From Janibacter sp. CX7 (GTDB taxonomy: Bacteria > Actinomycetota > Actinomycetes > Actinomycetales > Dermatophilaceae), in NCBI RefSeq assembly GCF_024362365.1, contig NZ_CP101464.1, positions 1,736,001 through 1,800,000 of the forward strand: a stretch of 64,000 nt of DNA. Reading direction: 5' to 3'. Shown here piece after piece: positions 1 through 8,970 of the stretch. Position numbers and translations under genes: made by a program. Each line of letters opens with the position of its first letter. The stretch's first letter is position 1. Below the pieces are notes generated by a model. The model had not been told where the DNA came from. It made no database searches and worked only from the letters and a program-made list of their open reading frames with translations.

Positions 1-9
1 GTCAGTCGT

Positions 10-100
10 CCGGAGGTCTCTCCCACCCTGGTGGGCCGGTGCCCCGGGCCGGAGACCGGCCGTGTTGACGAGACACCGCTCGGGGATACTCCCCTCCGCT
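10..100 (-). promoter_or_regulatory. yybP-ykoY type manganese riboswitch (reads off the left edge)
   Basis: Read on the minus strand, this stretch has the hallmark pieces of the yybP-ykoY Mn(II) riboswitch in order: GGGGAGTA followed by a CCCC that closes the first loop, then GTCAACACG, then a GC-rich hairpin, then GAGAGACC. GGAGG at about 93-97 can pair with CCTCC at 12-16 to close the element. These elements normally control a TerC-family membrane protein or a Mn exporter, and a terC-like gene next to uvrB is a known actinobacterial arrangement. The controlled gene would lie beyond position 1 and is not visible. Positions 101-176, between this element and the uvrB stop, hold nothing else I recognise. 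Confidence 0.72.
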
Positions 101-176
101 GGCTTCTCGAAGTCTCTCACGTCACACGCCCCGGTGCGGGGACGCGTCGGCGACCGGACCGCCTCGGGGTCCCCAA

Positions 177-2270
177 TCAGCGGGTGGCGGCGGTCATCTG
201 CCTCAGCTCCTTCTTGAGGTCCCCGATCTCGTCGCGCAGGCGCGCCGCGAGCTCGAAGTGCAGGTCCGTCGCCGCCTGGTGCATCTGGTCGGTGAGCTCC
301 TGGATGAGCCGGGCCAGCTCGCCCGCCGGGAGGTCCCGATCACGCCGGGCGGTCGACTCGTCGGGTGCCGCGGCGAGCTTGCCGCCCTTGCCCCGGCTCT
401 GGCTGCGGCCCGAGCCGAGCAGCGCGTCGGTGTCGGCGTCCTCGCGCTGGAGCATGTCGGTGATGTCGGCGATCTTCTTGCGCAGGGGCTGCGGGTCGAC
501 CCCGTGCTCGCGGTTGTAGGCGATCTGCTTGTCGCGTCGACGCTGGGTCTCGTCGAGCGCCTCCTGCATCGACGGGGTGATCTTGTCGGCGTACATGTGC
601 ACCTGGCCGGAGACATTGCGCGCCGCGCGACCGATCGTCTGGATGAGCGACCGGGCGCTGCGCAGGAAGCCCTCCTTGTCGGCGTCGAGGATGCTCACGA
701 GCGAGACCTCGGGCAGGTCGAGACCCTCGCGCAGGAGGTTGATGCCGACGAGGACGTCGAACTCGCCGAGCCGCAGCTCGCGCAGCAGCTCGACGCGCCG
801 CAGGGTGTCGATGTCGGAGTGCAGATAGCGCACCCGCACGCCCTTGTCGAGCAGGTAGTCGGTAAGGTCCTCCGCCATCTTCTTCGTCAGGGTCGTCACG
901 AGAACCCGCTCGTCGCGCTCCGCACGGGCGCGGATCTCGTGGAGCAGGTCGTCGATCTGGCCCTTGGTCGGCTTGAGGACCACCTCGGGGTCGACGAGAC
1001 CCGTCGGGCGGATCACCTGCTCGACGTGCCCGTCGGACTTGGCCATCTCGTAGTCGCCCGGCGTCGCCGAGAGGTAGACCGTCTGCCCGATGCGCTCGAG
1101 GAACTCCTCCCAGGTGAGCGGACGGTTGTCCATCGCGCTGGGGAGCCGGAAGCCGTGCTCGACGAGGGTGCGCTTGCGCGAGGCGTCGCCCTCGTACATC
1201 GCGCCGATCTGGGGCACCGTCTGGTGCGACTCGTCGATGACGAGCAGGAAGTCCTCGGGGAAGTAGTCGAGCAGGCAGTTGGGTGCCGAGCCGGGCGAGC
1301 GCCCGTCGATGTGCATCGAGTAGTTCTCGATCCCCGCGCAGCTGCCGACCTGACGCATCATCTCGATGTCATAGGTCGTGCGCATGCGCAGGCGCTGCGC
1401 CTCGAGCATCTTGCCCTGGCGCTCGAGGGTGGCCAGCTGCTCCTCGAGCTCGCGCTCGATGCCGGAGATCGCCCGCTCCATGCGCTCGGGCCCGGCGACG
1501 TAGTGCGTGGCGGGGAAGACGTGGACGGTCTGCTCCTCGCGCACGACCTCGCCGGTCAGCGGGTGCAGCGTGTGGATCGCCTCGATCTCGTCGCCGAAGA
1601 ACTCGATCCGCACGGCGAGCTCCTCGTAGACCGGGATGATCTCCACCGTGTCGCCGCGCACGCGGAAGGTGCCGCGGGTGAAGGCGAGGTCGTTGCGCGT
1701 GTACTGCATGGTGACGAACTGCCGCAGCAGCTCGTCGCGGTCGATCTCGTCGCCGACGCGCAGGTTGACCATCCGGTCGACGTACTCCTGCGGGGTGCCC
1801 AGGCCGTAGATGCACGAGACCGAGGCGACGACGACCACGTCGCGCCGGGTGAGCAGGCTGTTGGTCGCGCTGTGCCGCAGCCGCTCGACCTCCTCGTTGA
1901 TCGAGCTGTCCTTCTCGATGTAGGTGTCGGTCTGCGGGACGTAGGCCTCGGGCTGGAAGTAGTCGTAGTAGCTGACGAAGTACTCGACGGCGTTGTTGGG
2001 CAGCAGCTCGCGGAACTCGTTGGCCAGCTGGGCGGCCAGCGTCTTGTTGGGCGCCATGACGAGGGTCGGCCGCTGCACCTCCTCGATGAGCCAGGCCGTC
2101 GTCGCGGACTTGCCGGTGCCCGTGGCACCGAGCAGCACGATGTCCTGCTCCCCCGCGCGCACCCGCCGGGCGAGCTCGGCGATCGCCGTCGGCTGGTCAC
2201 CGGCGGGCTCGTACTCGGAGATGACCTCGAAGGGAGCCACCGTGCGTTGCAGATCGGTCACCGGGCGCAT
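177..2270 (-). CDS. uvrB: UvrABC excinuclease subunit B
   Basis: UvrB is the damage-verifying helicase-like subunit of nucleotide excision repair. It is loaded by UvrA and recruits UvrC for the dual incision. The protein is 697 residues, the usual family length. Walker A GATGTGKS is at about residues 48-55, the [20 protein letters not shown] beta-hairpin region at about 110-135, the VIDESH Walker B and helicase motifs follow, and a C-terminal UVR motif (about 655-690) is the UvrC contact. I start at the ATG at 2270 (MRPVTDLQ) and not the upstream GTG at 2291, because a TACCGT -10 box lies 7 nt before it, giving a leaderless mRNA. It has its own promoter although it follows the coaE pair in the same direction. 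Confidence 0.98.
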   Translation of the reverse strand: MRPVTDLQRTVAPFEVISEYEPAGDQPTAIAELARRVRAGEQDIVLLGATGTGKSATTAWLIEEVQRPTLVMAPNKTLAAQLANEFRELLPNNAVEYFVSYYDYFQPEAYVPQTDTYIEKDSSINEEVERLRHSATNSLLTRRDVVVVASVSCIYGLGTPQEYVDRMVNLRVGDEIDRDELLRQFVTMQYTRNDLAFTRGTFRVRGDTVEIIPVYEELAVRIEFFGDEIEAIHTLHPLTGEVVREEQTVHVFPATHYVAGPERMERAISGIERELEEQLATLERQGKMLEAQRLRMRTTYDIEMMRQVGSCAGIENYSMHIDGRSPGSAPNCLLDYFPEDFLLVIDESHQTVPQIGAMYEGDASRKRTLVEHGFRLPSAMDNRPLTWEEFLERIGQTVYLSATPGDYEMAKSDGHVEQVIRPTGLVDPEVVLKPTKGQIDDLLHEIRARAERDERVLVTTLTKKMAEDLTDYLLDKGVRVRYLHSDIDTLRRVELLRELRLGEFDVLVGINLLREGLDLPEVSLVSILDADKEGFLRSARSLIQTIGRAARNVSGQVHMYADKITPSMQEALDETQRRRDKQIAYNREHGVDPQPLRKKIADITDMLQREDADTDALLGSGRSQSRGKGGKLAAAPDESTARRDRDLPAGELARLIQELTDQMHQAATDLHFELAARLRDEIGDLKKELRQMTAATR

Positions 2271-2277
2271 GACGACA

Positions 2278-2283
2278 ACGGTA
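2278..2283 (-). promoter_or_regulatory. -10 box of uvrB (leaderless)
   Basis: TACCGT lies 7 nt upstream of the uvrB ATG, so transcription would begin at or next to the start codon. There is no Shine-Dalgarno sequence in the gap and no clear -35. Confidence 0.5.
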
Positions 2284-2303
2284 GGCCACACCCCCGACAG
2301 CGG

Positions 2304-2657
2304 TCAGAAGTCGACGGGGTGCTCCGGCACGCCGTCCCTGGCATCACCGCTGCGGATCGTGCGCCAGTGACCGCCAGGACCGCGGCGCAGGGTCCAGGTC
2401 CCGAGGTGCGCCACGGGCGCCAGCGCGGCGACGAGCGCCCGCACGGCGTCCTCAGCCTCGTCGTCCTCCCGGGCGTCGTGGCTGCCGGTCACGAGGAAGC
2501 GCAGGTGGATCTGCGGCTGGCCCCGCACGAGCTCGACGGAGCGGTCCTCGACCCGGTGCCCCGCGGCGAGCAGCTCCTCCGCCCGCGGCAGCAGGTCCTC
2601 CGGCGCGTAACCCGGCACCACGCCGTGCACGTCGATCGCCACCCGGTACGAGGGCAT
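2304..2657 (-). CDS. hypothetical protein downstream of coaE
   Basis: A 117-residue soluble protein that I cannot assign to a family. It begins MPSYRVAIDVHG and has a beta-strand-rich, charged sequence with no signal peptide, membrane segment or recognisable catalytic motif. The ATG at 2657 overlaps the coaE stop as ATGA, so it is almost certainly translated by coupling to coaE, and it ends 33 bp before the uvrB start. Its position between coaE and uvrB is the only functional clue. Codon use matches its neighbours, which supports it as a real gene. Confidence 0.72.
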   Translation of the reverse strand: MPSYRVAIDVHGVVPGYAPEDLLPRAEELLAAGHRVEDRSVELVRGQPQIHLRFLVTGSHDAREDDEAEDAVRALVAALAPVAHLGTWTLRRGPGGHWRTIRSGDARDGVPEHPVDF

Positions 2658-3865
2658 CAGCGCCCCTCCGGGGTCCACCCGGTCTCGCGCGCCCAGACCT
2701 CGAGCCGCTCGTGGATCCCGTCGAACCACGGCTCCTTGGCCTCGGCGTAGTCCTCCATCGACAGCCGCCGCGCCTCGACCCCCCGCTTGACCGCGGCGTA
2801 CTCCTCGCGCGCAGCCGGCTCGGTGCGCAGCCAGTCGCGGAAGAGCAGGGCCCACCGCCAGCCCGGAGAGCCCACCTCACGCACATGCAGGTGCACCGCG
2901 ACGCCCGGGTCGCAGTTGCCGTGGAACCGCTTGGGCCACTCCTGCGGCTCCCGTCCGTCGACGCGCGGCGTGTCCGCCAAGTAGCCCGCGACCCGCGGGT
3001 ACCCCGCCGCCGTGAGGGCCGCGACGAAGTCCGGCTCGTCGGCATCGGCCAGCGAGGAGACCCCTACCTGCAGGTCGAGGACGTCCTTGGCGACGAAGCC
3101 GGGCACCGCGGTGGAGCCGATGTGGTCGAGCGTCACGGCCCGCTCCCCGAGCGCGTGCCGGATCCTCGCCAGGTGGCGCCCGGCCTGCTCCGGCCACGTC
3201 GGGTCCGGATCGGAGAGGGTGATGACCGGCTCGCGCTCGCGTCGACGCCCGGCGGCGAGGTTGTCGGCGAAGGGAGTCACCCGCTCCTGCCAGAGCCGGT
3301 CGACCTGCGCCGCGAGCTCCTCGGGAGTGCCGTTGTTGTCCAGCAGCACGTCGGCGGCGGCGCGACGTTGCTCGTCGGTGGCCTGGGCGGCGATCCGCGA
3401 GCGGGCCTCCTCCGGCGGCATCCCCCGCAGCTCGACGAGGCGCTGCAGCCGGACCTCCTCGTCGGCGTCGACGACGAGGACGAGGTGGTACTCCCCCGCC
3501 ATGGCCTTCTCGACGAGCAGGGGCATGTCGTGGACGCCGATGAGCGTTCCGGCCTCCTCGGCCTGCGCGAAGTACTCGGCCGTCCGCCGCCAGATCGCCG
3601 GATGGGTGATGTCCTCGAGCGCAGCGAGCGACGCCGGGTCACCGAAGACGACCCGCCCGAGGGCGGGACGGTCCAGGGCCCCGTCGGGCCCGAAGACCTG
3701 CTCCCCGAAGCGCTCCCGGATCTGCTCGAGTGCCGGCTCCCCCGGCTCGACGACCTCGCGCGCGATCTTGTCGGCGTCGACGACGACGGCCCCGAGCTCG
3801 GCAAGCCTCGCCGACACCGTCGACTTCCCCGACCCGATCCCGCCTGTCAGTCCGATGCGCAGCAT
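2657..3865 (-). CDS. coaE: dephospho-CoA kinase fused to a GrpB/UPF0157 domain
   Basis: CoaE phosphorylates the ribose 3'-hydroxyl of dephospho-CoA in the last step of coenzyme A synthesis. The 402-residue protein has two parts. Residues 1-205 are the P-loop kinase, with GLTGGIGSGKST at 5-16, the ITHPAIWR segment near 86-93 and the NNGT stretch near 177-180. Residues 212-402 are a GrpB (UPF0157, nucleotidyltransferase-fold) domain with HIGSTAVPG at about 248-256. The fusion is known in actinobacteria, including mycobacteria, where the added domain affects stability or regulation; the exact role here is inference. The ATG at 3865 follows TAGGAT by 7 nt (leaderless) and encodes the expected MLRIGLTGG start. 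The stop overlaps the next gene. Confidence 0.96.
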   Translation of the reverse strand: MLRIGLTGGIGSGKSTVSARLAELGAVVVDADKIAREVVEPGEPALEQIRERFGEQVFGPDGALDRPALGRVVFGDPASLAALEDITHPAIWRRTAEYFAQAEEAGTLIGVHDMPLLVEKAMAGEYHLVLVVDADEEVRLQRLVELRGMPPEEARSRIAAQATDEQRRAAADVLLDNNGTPEELAAQVDRLWQERVTPFADNLAAGRRREREPVITLSDPDPTWPEQAGRHLARIRHALGERAVTLDHIGSTAVPGFVAKDVLDLQVGVSSLADADEPDFVAALTAAGYPRVAGYLADTPRVDGREPQEWPKRFHGNCDPGVAVHLHVREVGSPGWRWALLFRDWLRTEPAAREEYAAVKRGVEARRLSMEDYAEAKEPWFDGIHERLEVWARETGWTPEGR

Positions 3866-3872
3866 GCGCCCG

Positions 3873-3878
3873 ATCCTA
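3873..3878 (-). promoter_or_regulatory. -10 box of coaE (leaderless)
   Basis: TAGGAT ends 7 nt before the coaE ATG. It shares a 58-bp divergent region with the promoter of the plus-strand gene at 3924. Confidence 0.5.
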
Positions 3879-3911
3879 GGCCGGGCCCGGCACGCACGTC
3901 GTCCTCCATCG

Positions 3912-3917
3912 TAGCCT
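3912..3917 (+). promoter_or_regulatory. -10 box of the CorC-like gene (leaderless)
   Basis: TAGCCT lies 6 nt upstream of the GTG at 3924. There is no ribosome-binding site between them. Confidence 0.5.
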
Positions 3918-3923
3918 CGGTGC

Positions 3924-5216
3924 GTGGACTCACAGACCCTGGTCAACCTCCTGCTCGTCCTGCTCTTCGTCCTCGTCGGGGGTGTCTTCGCCGCGACCGA
4001 GATGGCCATCGTCACCCTGCGCGAGGGGCAGGTGCGCGCCCTTGAGGCGGGCGGTGAGCGCGGGCGCCGGCTCGCCGATCTCGTGCGCAACCCCAACCAG
4101 TTCCTGTCCGCCGTGCAGATCGGTGTGACGGTCGCCGGCTTCTTCTCCTCGGCCTACGGCGGCTCCACCATCGCGCCCGATCTCGTCCCGGGACTGATCG
4201 CCATCGGCATCCCCGAGGGCGCCGCGGGGACGGTCGCGCTGGTGGCCATGACGCTGCTCATCGCCTATCTCTCACTCGTTCTGGGTGAGCTGGTCCCCAA
4301 ACGACTGGCCATGCAGCGCAACCTCGCCTTCACCCGGGTCCTCGGCCCTCCCCTCGGCGTCTTCGCGATGCTCGTGCGACCGGTGATCTGGCTGCTGTCG
4401 GTCTCGACCAACGCCGTGATGCGCCTCGTGGGCGGTTCCACCTCGGCCGAGGAGGAGGAGATGACGCCCGAGGAGATCCGTGACCTCATCGAGGGTCACC
4501 AGGGGCTGCACCCGTACCCCCGGCGGATCCTCACCGACGTTTTCCGCGCGGGTGACCGGGCCTTGGCACGGGTCCTGCGTCCCCGGACCGACATCGAGTT
4601 TCTCGCCGGCGACCTGAGCGTCGAGGAGGCCACCGCACAGGTGGTGCACTCCTCCCATTCCCGCTTCCCCGTCACGGGCCGCGACGTCGACGACGTCACG
4701 GGCTTCGTCCACATCCGTGACCTCATGCGCGCTGACCCGGCCTCACGTGCGACGACGCAGGTCAGCGATCTGGCCCGGCCGATCCTTGCGCTCCCCGACA
4801 GCCTCGACGTCCTGCCTGCGCTGGCCAGGCTGCGCGGCGACAAGCAGTCCCTCGCCCTCGTGGTCGACGAGTACGGCGGCACCGCCGGCATGGTGACGAT
4901 GGAGGACCTCGTCGAGGAGGTGGTCGGCGAGATCTACGACGAGTACGACACCGGCACCGACCCCGAGGACGCCACGCGCCACCGCGGGGAGGCCGTCGTC
5001 GTCGACGGTTCGCTCAACGTCGAGGAGCTGTCCGAGCTCCTCGGGACTGACCTCTCCGGCGAGGACGTCGACACCGCCGGTGGCCTGGTCATGGCTCGAC
5101 TGGGCCGCGTGGCCAGGGTCGGTGACGTCGTCGAGGTCGCCGGCCACCACCTCGAGGTCATCGGGGTCGACGGTCGTCGCGTCGCGCGCCTACGGATGAC
5201 ACCCGCCGAGGACTGA
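3924..5216 (+). CDS. hemolysin-family / CNNM-type CBS-domain membrane protein
   Basis: A 430-residue protein of the HlyC/CorC (CNNM) family, implicated in Mg2+ or Co2+ transport or its control at the plasma membrane. The N-terminal DUF21 region (about 1-180) has a first helix at 6-28 followed by the family's FAATEMAIV segment, then two to three more helices. A CBS pair spans about 210-330 (RPRTDIEFL, GFVHIRDLM), and a C-terminal CorC/HlyC cytoplasmic domain with VDEYGGTAGMVTMEDL in between runs to the end. GTG start, 6 nt after a TAGCCT box. It is convergent with rpsA, and both read into the shared hairpin at 5232-5272. The substrate cannot be read from sequence. Confidence 0.9.
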   Translation: MDSQTLVNLLLVLLFVLVGGVFAATEMAIVTLREGQVRALEAGGERGRRLADLVRNPNQFLSAVQIGVTVAGFFSSAYGGSTIAPDLVPGLIAIGIPEGAAGTVALVAMTLLIAYLSLVLGELVPKRLAMQRNLAFTRVLGPPLGVFAMLVRPVIWLLSVSTNAVMRLVGGSTSAEEEEMTPEEIRDLIEGHQGLHPYPRRILTDVFRAGDRALARVLRPRTDIEFLAGDLSVEEATAQVVHSSHSRFPVTGRDVDDVTGFVHIRDLMRADPASRATTQVSDLARPILALPDSLDVLPALARLRGDKQSLALVVDEYGGTAGMVTMEDLVEEVVGEIYDEYDTGTDPEDATRHRGEAVVVDGSLNVEELSELLGTDLSGEDVDTAGGLVMARLGRVARVGDVVEVAGHHLEVIGVDGRRVARLRMTPAED

Positions 5217-5231
5217 GGCGTCGGCGCATGA

Positions 5232-5272
5232 CGAAGGGGGGCGCCGCACCGGATGGTGCGACGCCCCCTTCG
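5232..5272. terminator. bidirectional terminator built on an inverted CGAAGGGG pair
   Basis: CGAAGGGGG at 5232 and CCCCCTTCG ending at 5272 form the base of an 18-bp stem with one bulged G and one mismatch, around a short GGAT-type loop. It sits between the convergent CorC-like gene and rpsA and would stop transcription from both sides. No U-tract follows, as is common in high-GC actinobacteria. Confidence 0.8.
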
Positions 5273-5284
5273 AGAAGCCTCGGG

Positions 5285-6772
5285 TCAGTTGCCCGTGAGC
5301 TTCTCGCGGAGCGCGGCCAGAGCCTCGTCGGAGGCCAGCGTGCCCTCGGTCGCCGGCGCGGACGAACCGGCGCTGGGGGCGGGGGTGCTGTCCGAGCTGT
5401 AGGACGTGGCGACGGACTCGCCAGCGCCCTCGGCGGCAGCGGCGTCGTCGGCCGCAGCCTTCTCGATCTGGGCGCGGTGCGCCTCCCAGCGGGCGTGCGC
5501 CTCGGCGTACTGCTTCTCCCAGGCCTCGCGCTGGGTGTCGTAACCCTCGAGCCACTCGTTGGTCTCCGGGTCGAAGCCCTCGGGGTACTTGTAGTTGCCC
5601 TGCTCGTCGTACTCGGCGGCCATGCCGTAGAGCGTCGGGTCGAACTCGGTGAGGTTGGCACCGTCCTCGTTGGCCTGCTTGAGGCTGAGGGAGATGCGAC
5701 GACGCTCGAGGTCGATGTCGATGACCTTGACGAAGATCTCCTGGCCGACGTTGACGACCTGCTCCGGCAGCTCCACGTGGCGCTCGGCCAGCTCGGAGAT
5801 GTGGACCAGACCCTCGATGCCGTCCTCGACGCGCACGAAGGCACCGAAGGGAACGAGCTTGGTGACCTTGCCCGGGACGACCTGACCGATCGCGTGGGTC
5901 CGGGCGAAGTGCTGCCACGGGTCCTCCTGCGTCGCCTTGAGCGACAGGGAGACACGCTCGCGGTCCATGTCGACGTCCAGGACCTCGACGGTGACCTCGT
6001 CGCCGACCTCGACGACCTCGGACGGGTGGTCGATGTGCTTCCAGGACAGCTCGGAGACGTGGACGAGACCGTCGACGCCACCCAGGTCCACGAAGGCACC
6101 GAAGTTGACGATCGAGGAGACGACGCCGGAGCGGACCTGCCCCTTCTGGAGCTCCTTGAGGAAGGTCGTGCGGACCTCGGACTGGGTCTGCTCGAGCCAG
6201 GCACGGCGCGACAGGACCACGTTGTTGCGGTTCTTGTCGAGCTCGATGATCTTGGCCTCGATCTCCTTGCCCACGTAGGGCTGGAGGTCGCGGACGCGGC
6301 GCATCTCCACGAGGGAGGCGGGGAGGAAGCCACGCAGGCCGATGTCGAGGATGAGGCCACCCTTGACGACCTCGATGACGGTGCCGGTGACGACGCCGTC
6401 CTCCTCCTTGATCTTCTCGATGGTGCCCCAGGCGCGCTCGTACTGCGCACGCTTCTTGGACAGGATGAGTCGGCCTTCCTTGTCCTCCTTCTGGAGGACG
6501 AGGGCCTCGACGCTGTCACCGACGGTGACGATCTCCGAGGGGTCGACGTCGTGCTTGATGCTCAGCTCGCGCGAGGGGATGACACCCTCGGTCTTGTAGC
6601 CGATGTCGAGGAGCACCTCGTCGCGGTCCACCTTGACGATGTGACCCTCGACGATGTCGCCGTCGTTGAAGTCCTTGATCGTGGCGTCGATCGCGGCGAG
6701 AAGATCTTCCTCAGAGCCGATGTCGTTGACGGCGATCTGAGGGGCGGTCGTGTCGACCGTGCTGGCAGTCAT
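5285..6772 (-). CDS. rpsA: 30S ribosomal protein S1
   Basis: S1 binds mRNA leaders and helps dock them on the 30S subunit. The 495-residue protein has four S1/OB-fold repeats, at about residues 35-105 (VEGHIVKVDRDEVLLDIG), 120-190 (VTGTVIEVVKGGLILDIG), 205-275 (GVVSSIVNFGAFVDLGG) and 292-360 (GKVTKLVPFGAFVRVEDG). These are followed by a long Ala/Glu/Ser-rich tail that is probably disordered. Four domains is the usual Gram-positive form. ATG at 6772 with GGAG about 10 nt upstream. Unlike its neighbours it has a roughly 90-nt leader from the promoter at 6866-6895, so its translation may be autoregulated, although no structure is obvious. Confidence 0.98.
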   Translation of the reverse strand: MTASTVDTTAPQIAVNDIGSEEDLLAAIDATIKDFNDGDIVEGHIVKVDRDEVLLDIGYKTEGVIPSRELSIKHDVDPSEIVTVGDSVEALVLQKEDKEGRLILSKKRAQYERAWGTIEKIKEEDGVVTGTVIEVVKGGLILDIGLRGFLPASLVEMRRVRDLQPYVGKEIEAKIIELDKNRNNVVLSRRAWLEQTQSEVRTTFLKELQKGQVRSGVVSSIVNFGAFVDLGGVDGLVHVSELSWKHIDHPSEVVEVGDEVTVEVLDVDMDRERVSLSLKATQEDPWQHFARTHAIGQVVPGKVTKLVPFGAFVRVEDGIEGLVHISELAERHVELPEQVVNVGQEIFVKVIDIDLERRRISLSLKQANEDGANLTEFDPTLYGMAAEYDEQGNYKYPEGFDPETNEWLEGYDTQREAWEKQYAEAHARWEAHRAQIEKAAADDAAAAEGAGESVATSYSSDSTPAPSAGSSAPATEGTLASDEALAALREKLTGN

Positions 6773-6865
6773 GTAGTAGGAACTCCGATTGTGGACAGTT
6801 GATCTCGTGTGGACCGGGTGCGGGAGCACCCGGGGCGCCCGGGTGGGCACACAAAGTGCTTCTTC

Positions 6866-6895
6866 ATCCTAGTGCCTCCCTGCCGAAGGGAGCAA
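6866..6895 (-). promoter_or_regulatory. rpsA promoter (-35/-10)
   Basis: On the minus strand TTGCTC (6890-6895) and TAGGAT (6866-6871) are separated by 18 bp, which fits a housekeeping sigma factor. The spacer contains a CGAAGGG copy that forms a small hairpin with its flank. Confidence 0.6.
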
Positions 6896-6909
6896 AAGCG
6901 CCCGTGGGC

Positions 6910-6915
6910 TAGCGT
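6910..6915 (+). promoter_or_regulatory. -10 box of the methyltransferase at 6923 (leaderless)
   Basis: TAGCGT lies 7 nt before the ATG. It is divergent from and very close to the rpsA promoter. Confidence 0.45.
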
Positions 6916-6922
6916 CGCGGCC

Positions 6923-7774
6923 ATGGATGAGGGCATCGAAGAGGGCATCGAAGAGGGCCACCCGGCCGGGCCGGACGCCGTCCACCGGCGCGACAGCGCC
7001 CAGTCCGAGACCGTCGACGCCAACCGCGCCTGGTGGGACCGCGAGGCGGACGACTACCTCGCCGAGCACGGCGACTTCCTCGGCGACGCCGATCTCGTGT
7101 GGGGCCCCGAGGGCTGGTCGGAGGACGACCTGCACGTCCTCGGCCCACCGGGATCGCTCGCCGGGCGCACGGTCCTCGAGTTCGGCGGTGGGGGTGGCCA
7201 GGGCGCCCGGTGGTGCGCCGCCCACGGCGCCCGGGTCGTCTCGACCGACCTCTCCGGCGGCATGCTCGCCACGGCCGCCCGGCTCAGTGCCCGCTCCCCC
7301 GGCCCGGCACCGCTGCTCGCCCAGGCCGACGCGACCCGCCTGCCCTTCGCCGACGCCTCCTTCGACGTCGTCTTCTCGGCCTACGGCGCCACTCCCTTCG
7401 TCGCCGACTCCGCCGGTCTCATGGTCGAGCTGGCCCGCGTCCTGCGCCCGGGCGGCCGGCTGGCCTTCTCCACGTCGCACCCGATCCGCTGGGCCTTCCC
7501 CGACGTCCCCGGGCCGGAGGGGCTGACCGCGACGGGGTCCTACTTCGACGAGACGCCCTACGTGGAGTCGACGCAGGGACGCGCGAGCTATGTCGAGCAC
7601 CACCGCACGACGGGCCACCGCATCGCCGAGATCGTCGACGCCGGTCTCGTCCTCGACGCCCTGCTCGAGCCGGAGTGGCCACCGGACAACACGCAGACCT
7701 GGGGCGGCTGGTCTCCGCTGCGCGGGGCGCACCTGCCCGGGACCGCGATCTTCGTCGCGCACCGGCCGGGTTGA
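6923..7774 (+). CDS. class I SAM-dependent methyltransferase
   Basis: A 283-residue methyltransferase. The SAM-binding motif I is VLEFGGGGGQGARW at about residues 78-91, followed by an acidic VVSTDLSGGM strand end, a QADATRLPFADASFDVVFSA post-I/motif II block and LRPGGRLAFSTSHPIRW. The family methylates small molecules, but the substrate is unknown. The N-terminus contains a tandem 12-bp duplication (6929-6952) giving EGIEEGIEEG. I chose the ATG at 6923 because a TAGCGT box precedes it by 7 nt and upstream sequence is rpsA promoter. A strong terminator follows. Confidence 0.88.
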   Translation: MDEGIEEGIEEGHPAGPDAVHRRDSAQSETVDANRAWWDREADDYLAEHGDFLGDADLVWGPEGWSEDDLHVLGPPGSLAGRTVLEFGGGGGQGARWCAAHGARVVSTDLSGGMLATAARLSARSPGPAPLLAQADATRLPFADASFDVVFSAYGATPFVADSAGLMVELARVLRPGGRLAFSTSHPIRWAFPDVPGPEGLTATGSYFDETPYVESTQGRASYVEHHRTTGHRIAEIVDAGLVLDALLEPEWPPDNTQTWGGWSPLRGAHLPGTAIFVAHRPG

Positions 7775-7788
7775 CCGGGACGACGAAC

Positions 7789-7826
7789 GAGGCCGGCCAC
7801 CACCCGCTCGGGTGGTGGCCGGCCTC
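7789..7826. terminator. perfect-stem terminator
   Basis: GAGGCCGGCCACCACCC at 7789 pairs perfectly over 17 bp with its complement ending at 7826, around a GCTC loop. It lies between the convergent methyltransferase and the DUF3068 gene and can serve both. Confidence 0.85.
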
Positions 7827-7850
7827 GTCACGGGACCAGCGGCGTGGGCG

Positions 7851-8894
7851 TCAGCCGCCGTGGATGTCGCTGCGGCGAACCGTCGGCTCGTCGGGGTCCG
7901 AGGGGCCGAAGACCGGGTCCGGACGGTTGTCGACGTAGGCCGGCTGCTCGTCGAGGTCGCGGCGGCGACCGATGAGGATCGACAGGATGAGGCCGGTGAG
8001 CAGGAGCAGCACGCCGAGGATGCCGAAGACGATGGGGAAGGTCGACTTGACCATCCCCAGGAGCGAGGACTTCGACTTGTAGTCCTCGACGTTCTTGTCG
8101 ACGGTGTCCTTGGTGAACTTCGAGGTCGTCTCGAGAGCCGTCAGCGACTTGCCGTTGTATCGGAACTCCTGGTGCTGCTCCTCGACGCGGTCGATGACCA
8201 CACCGGTGACCGGGTCCACCCAGAAGGTGCGCTTGTTGGAGTAGTAGCGGTCCGCGTTGACGGCACCGGAGCTGGCGGGCCCGCCGAAGAGGTTGCCGGG
8301 CAGCTCACGCGTGGCGTACTTGGTCTCGGGGACCTCCTGGGTGAACTTGTAGACGTTCATCCCCTGCAGGTCCTCCTCACCCTCGAAGGTGACCGGGAAG
8401 GACTTGCCGACGGTGCTGTCCCACCACTTGTAGGAGCCGTCCTTCTTCGTGTCGAAGGGGAACTTCACGAGCAGGCCGTCGCGCTTGACCTCCTCGCCGT
8501 TCTTGGACTCGCCGCAGCAGTTGACGGCCTCGCCGGTGTGGCGGTCGAAGACGTAGACCTCGGTGCTGCCGTCCATCGGGATGTTGTCGCCGTTGTTGTC
8601 GCTGATCTGACCGCTGTTCCACACGGCCAGGTCGCGCCCGGACTCCTCGGAGGCGTTCTCGGCCGCCTGCGGGTCACCGATGATGCGCGCGGTCGTCGTC
8701 AGCTCGCCCTCGGCGGGCTTGACGTTGTCGGCGTCGAAGAACTTCGCGTCGGGGTCCTGCACGATCTGCGTCGTGTTCTGGTCGTTCGGGACCACCGCGA
8801 GCTTGGGATATGCATAGAACCGGAAGAGCAGCCCCATGGTGAGAATGAATGCGCCGACGCCCATGATGATCGCCGGCAACAGGTACTTGCGCAC
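7851..8894 (-). CDS. DUF3068 / PorA-family membrane-anchored protein
   Basis: A 347-residue protein with an N-terminal membrane helix at about 5-26, a large extracytoplasmic domain with a CC pair (NCCGE) and a YYSNKRTFWVDPVTG segment, a second helix near 300-322 and a short charged cytoplasmic tail. This is the DUF3068 layout, annotated in actinobacteria as PorA-family porin; true pore function is not established for the family. I choose the GTG at 8894 (MRKYLLPAII) because AAGGAGG lies 8 nt upstream and the helix then starts at once. It opens a region rich in envelope genes. Confidence 0.82.
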   Translation of the reverse strand: MRKYLLPAIIMGVGAFILTMGLLFRFYAYPKLAVVPNDQNTTQIVQDPDAKFFDADNVKPAEGELTTTARIIGDPQAAENASEESGRDLAVWNSGQISDNNGDNIPMDGSTEVYVFDRHTGEAVNCCGESKNGEEVKRDGLLVKFPFDTKKDGSYKWWDSTVGKSFPVTFEGEEDLQGMNVYKFTQEVPETKYATRELPGNLFGGPASSGAVNADRYYSNKRTFWVDPVTGVVIDRVEEQHQEFRYNGKSLTALETTSKFTKDTVDKNVEDYKSKSSLLGMVKSTFPIVFGILGVLLLLTGLILSILIGRRRDLDEQPAYVDNRPDPVFGPSDPDEPTVRRSDIHGG

Positions 8895-8970
8895 GAGTTG
8901 ACCCTCCTTGGCCCTATGAAACTTACCGGACAGTAGCACTTTGACAGCGTCGCAGCAGCCGGTCGACAGC

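Noticed and set aside
1..60. The hairpin near 21-50 as a simple uvrB terminator
   Set aside because: It lies beyond conserved riboswitch blocks on the same strand and fits better as an inner helix of that element, although it could also help terminate.
258..2750. Long plus-strand open frame opposite uvrB (about 830 codons), and the similar 1410-codon frame opposite 23.3-27.5 kb
   Set aside because: Antisense shadows of high-GC genes: compositionally odd proteins, no family motifs, and the opposite strand encodes clear proteins.
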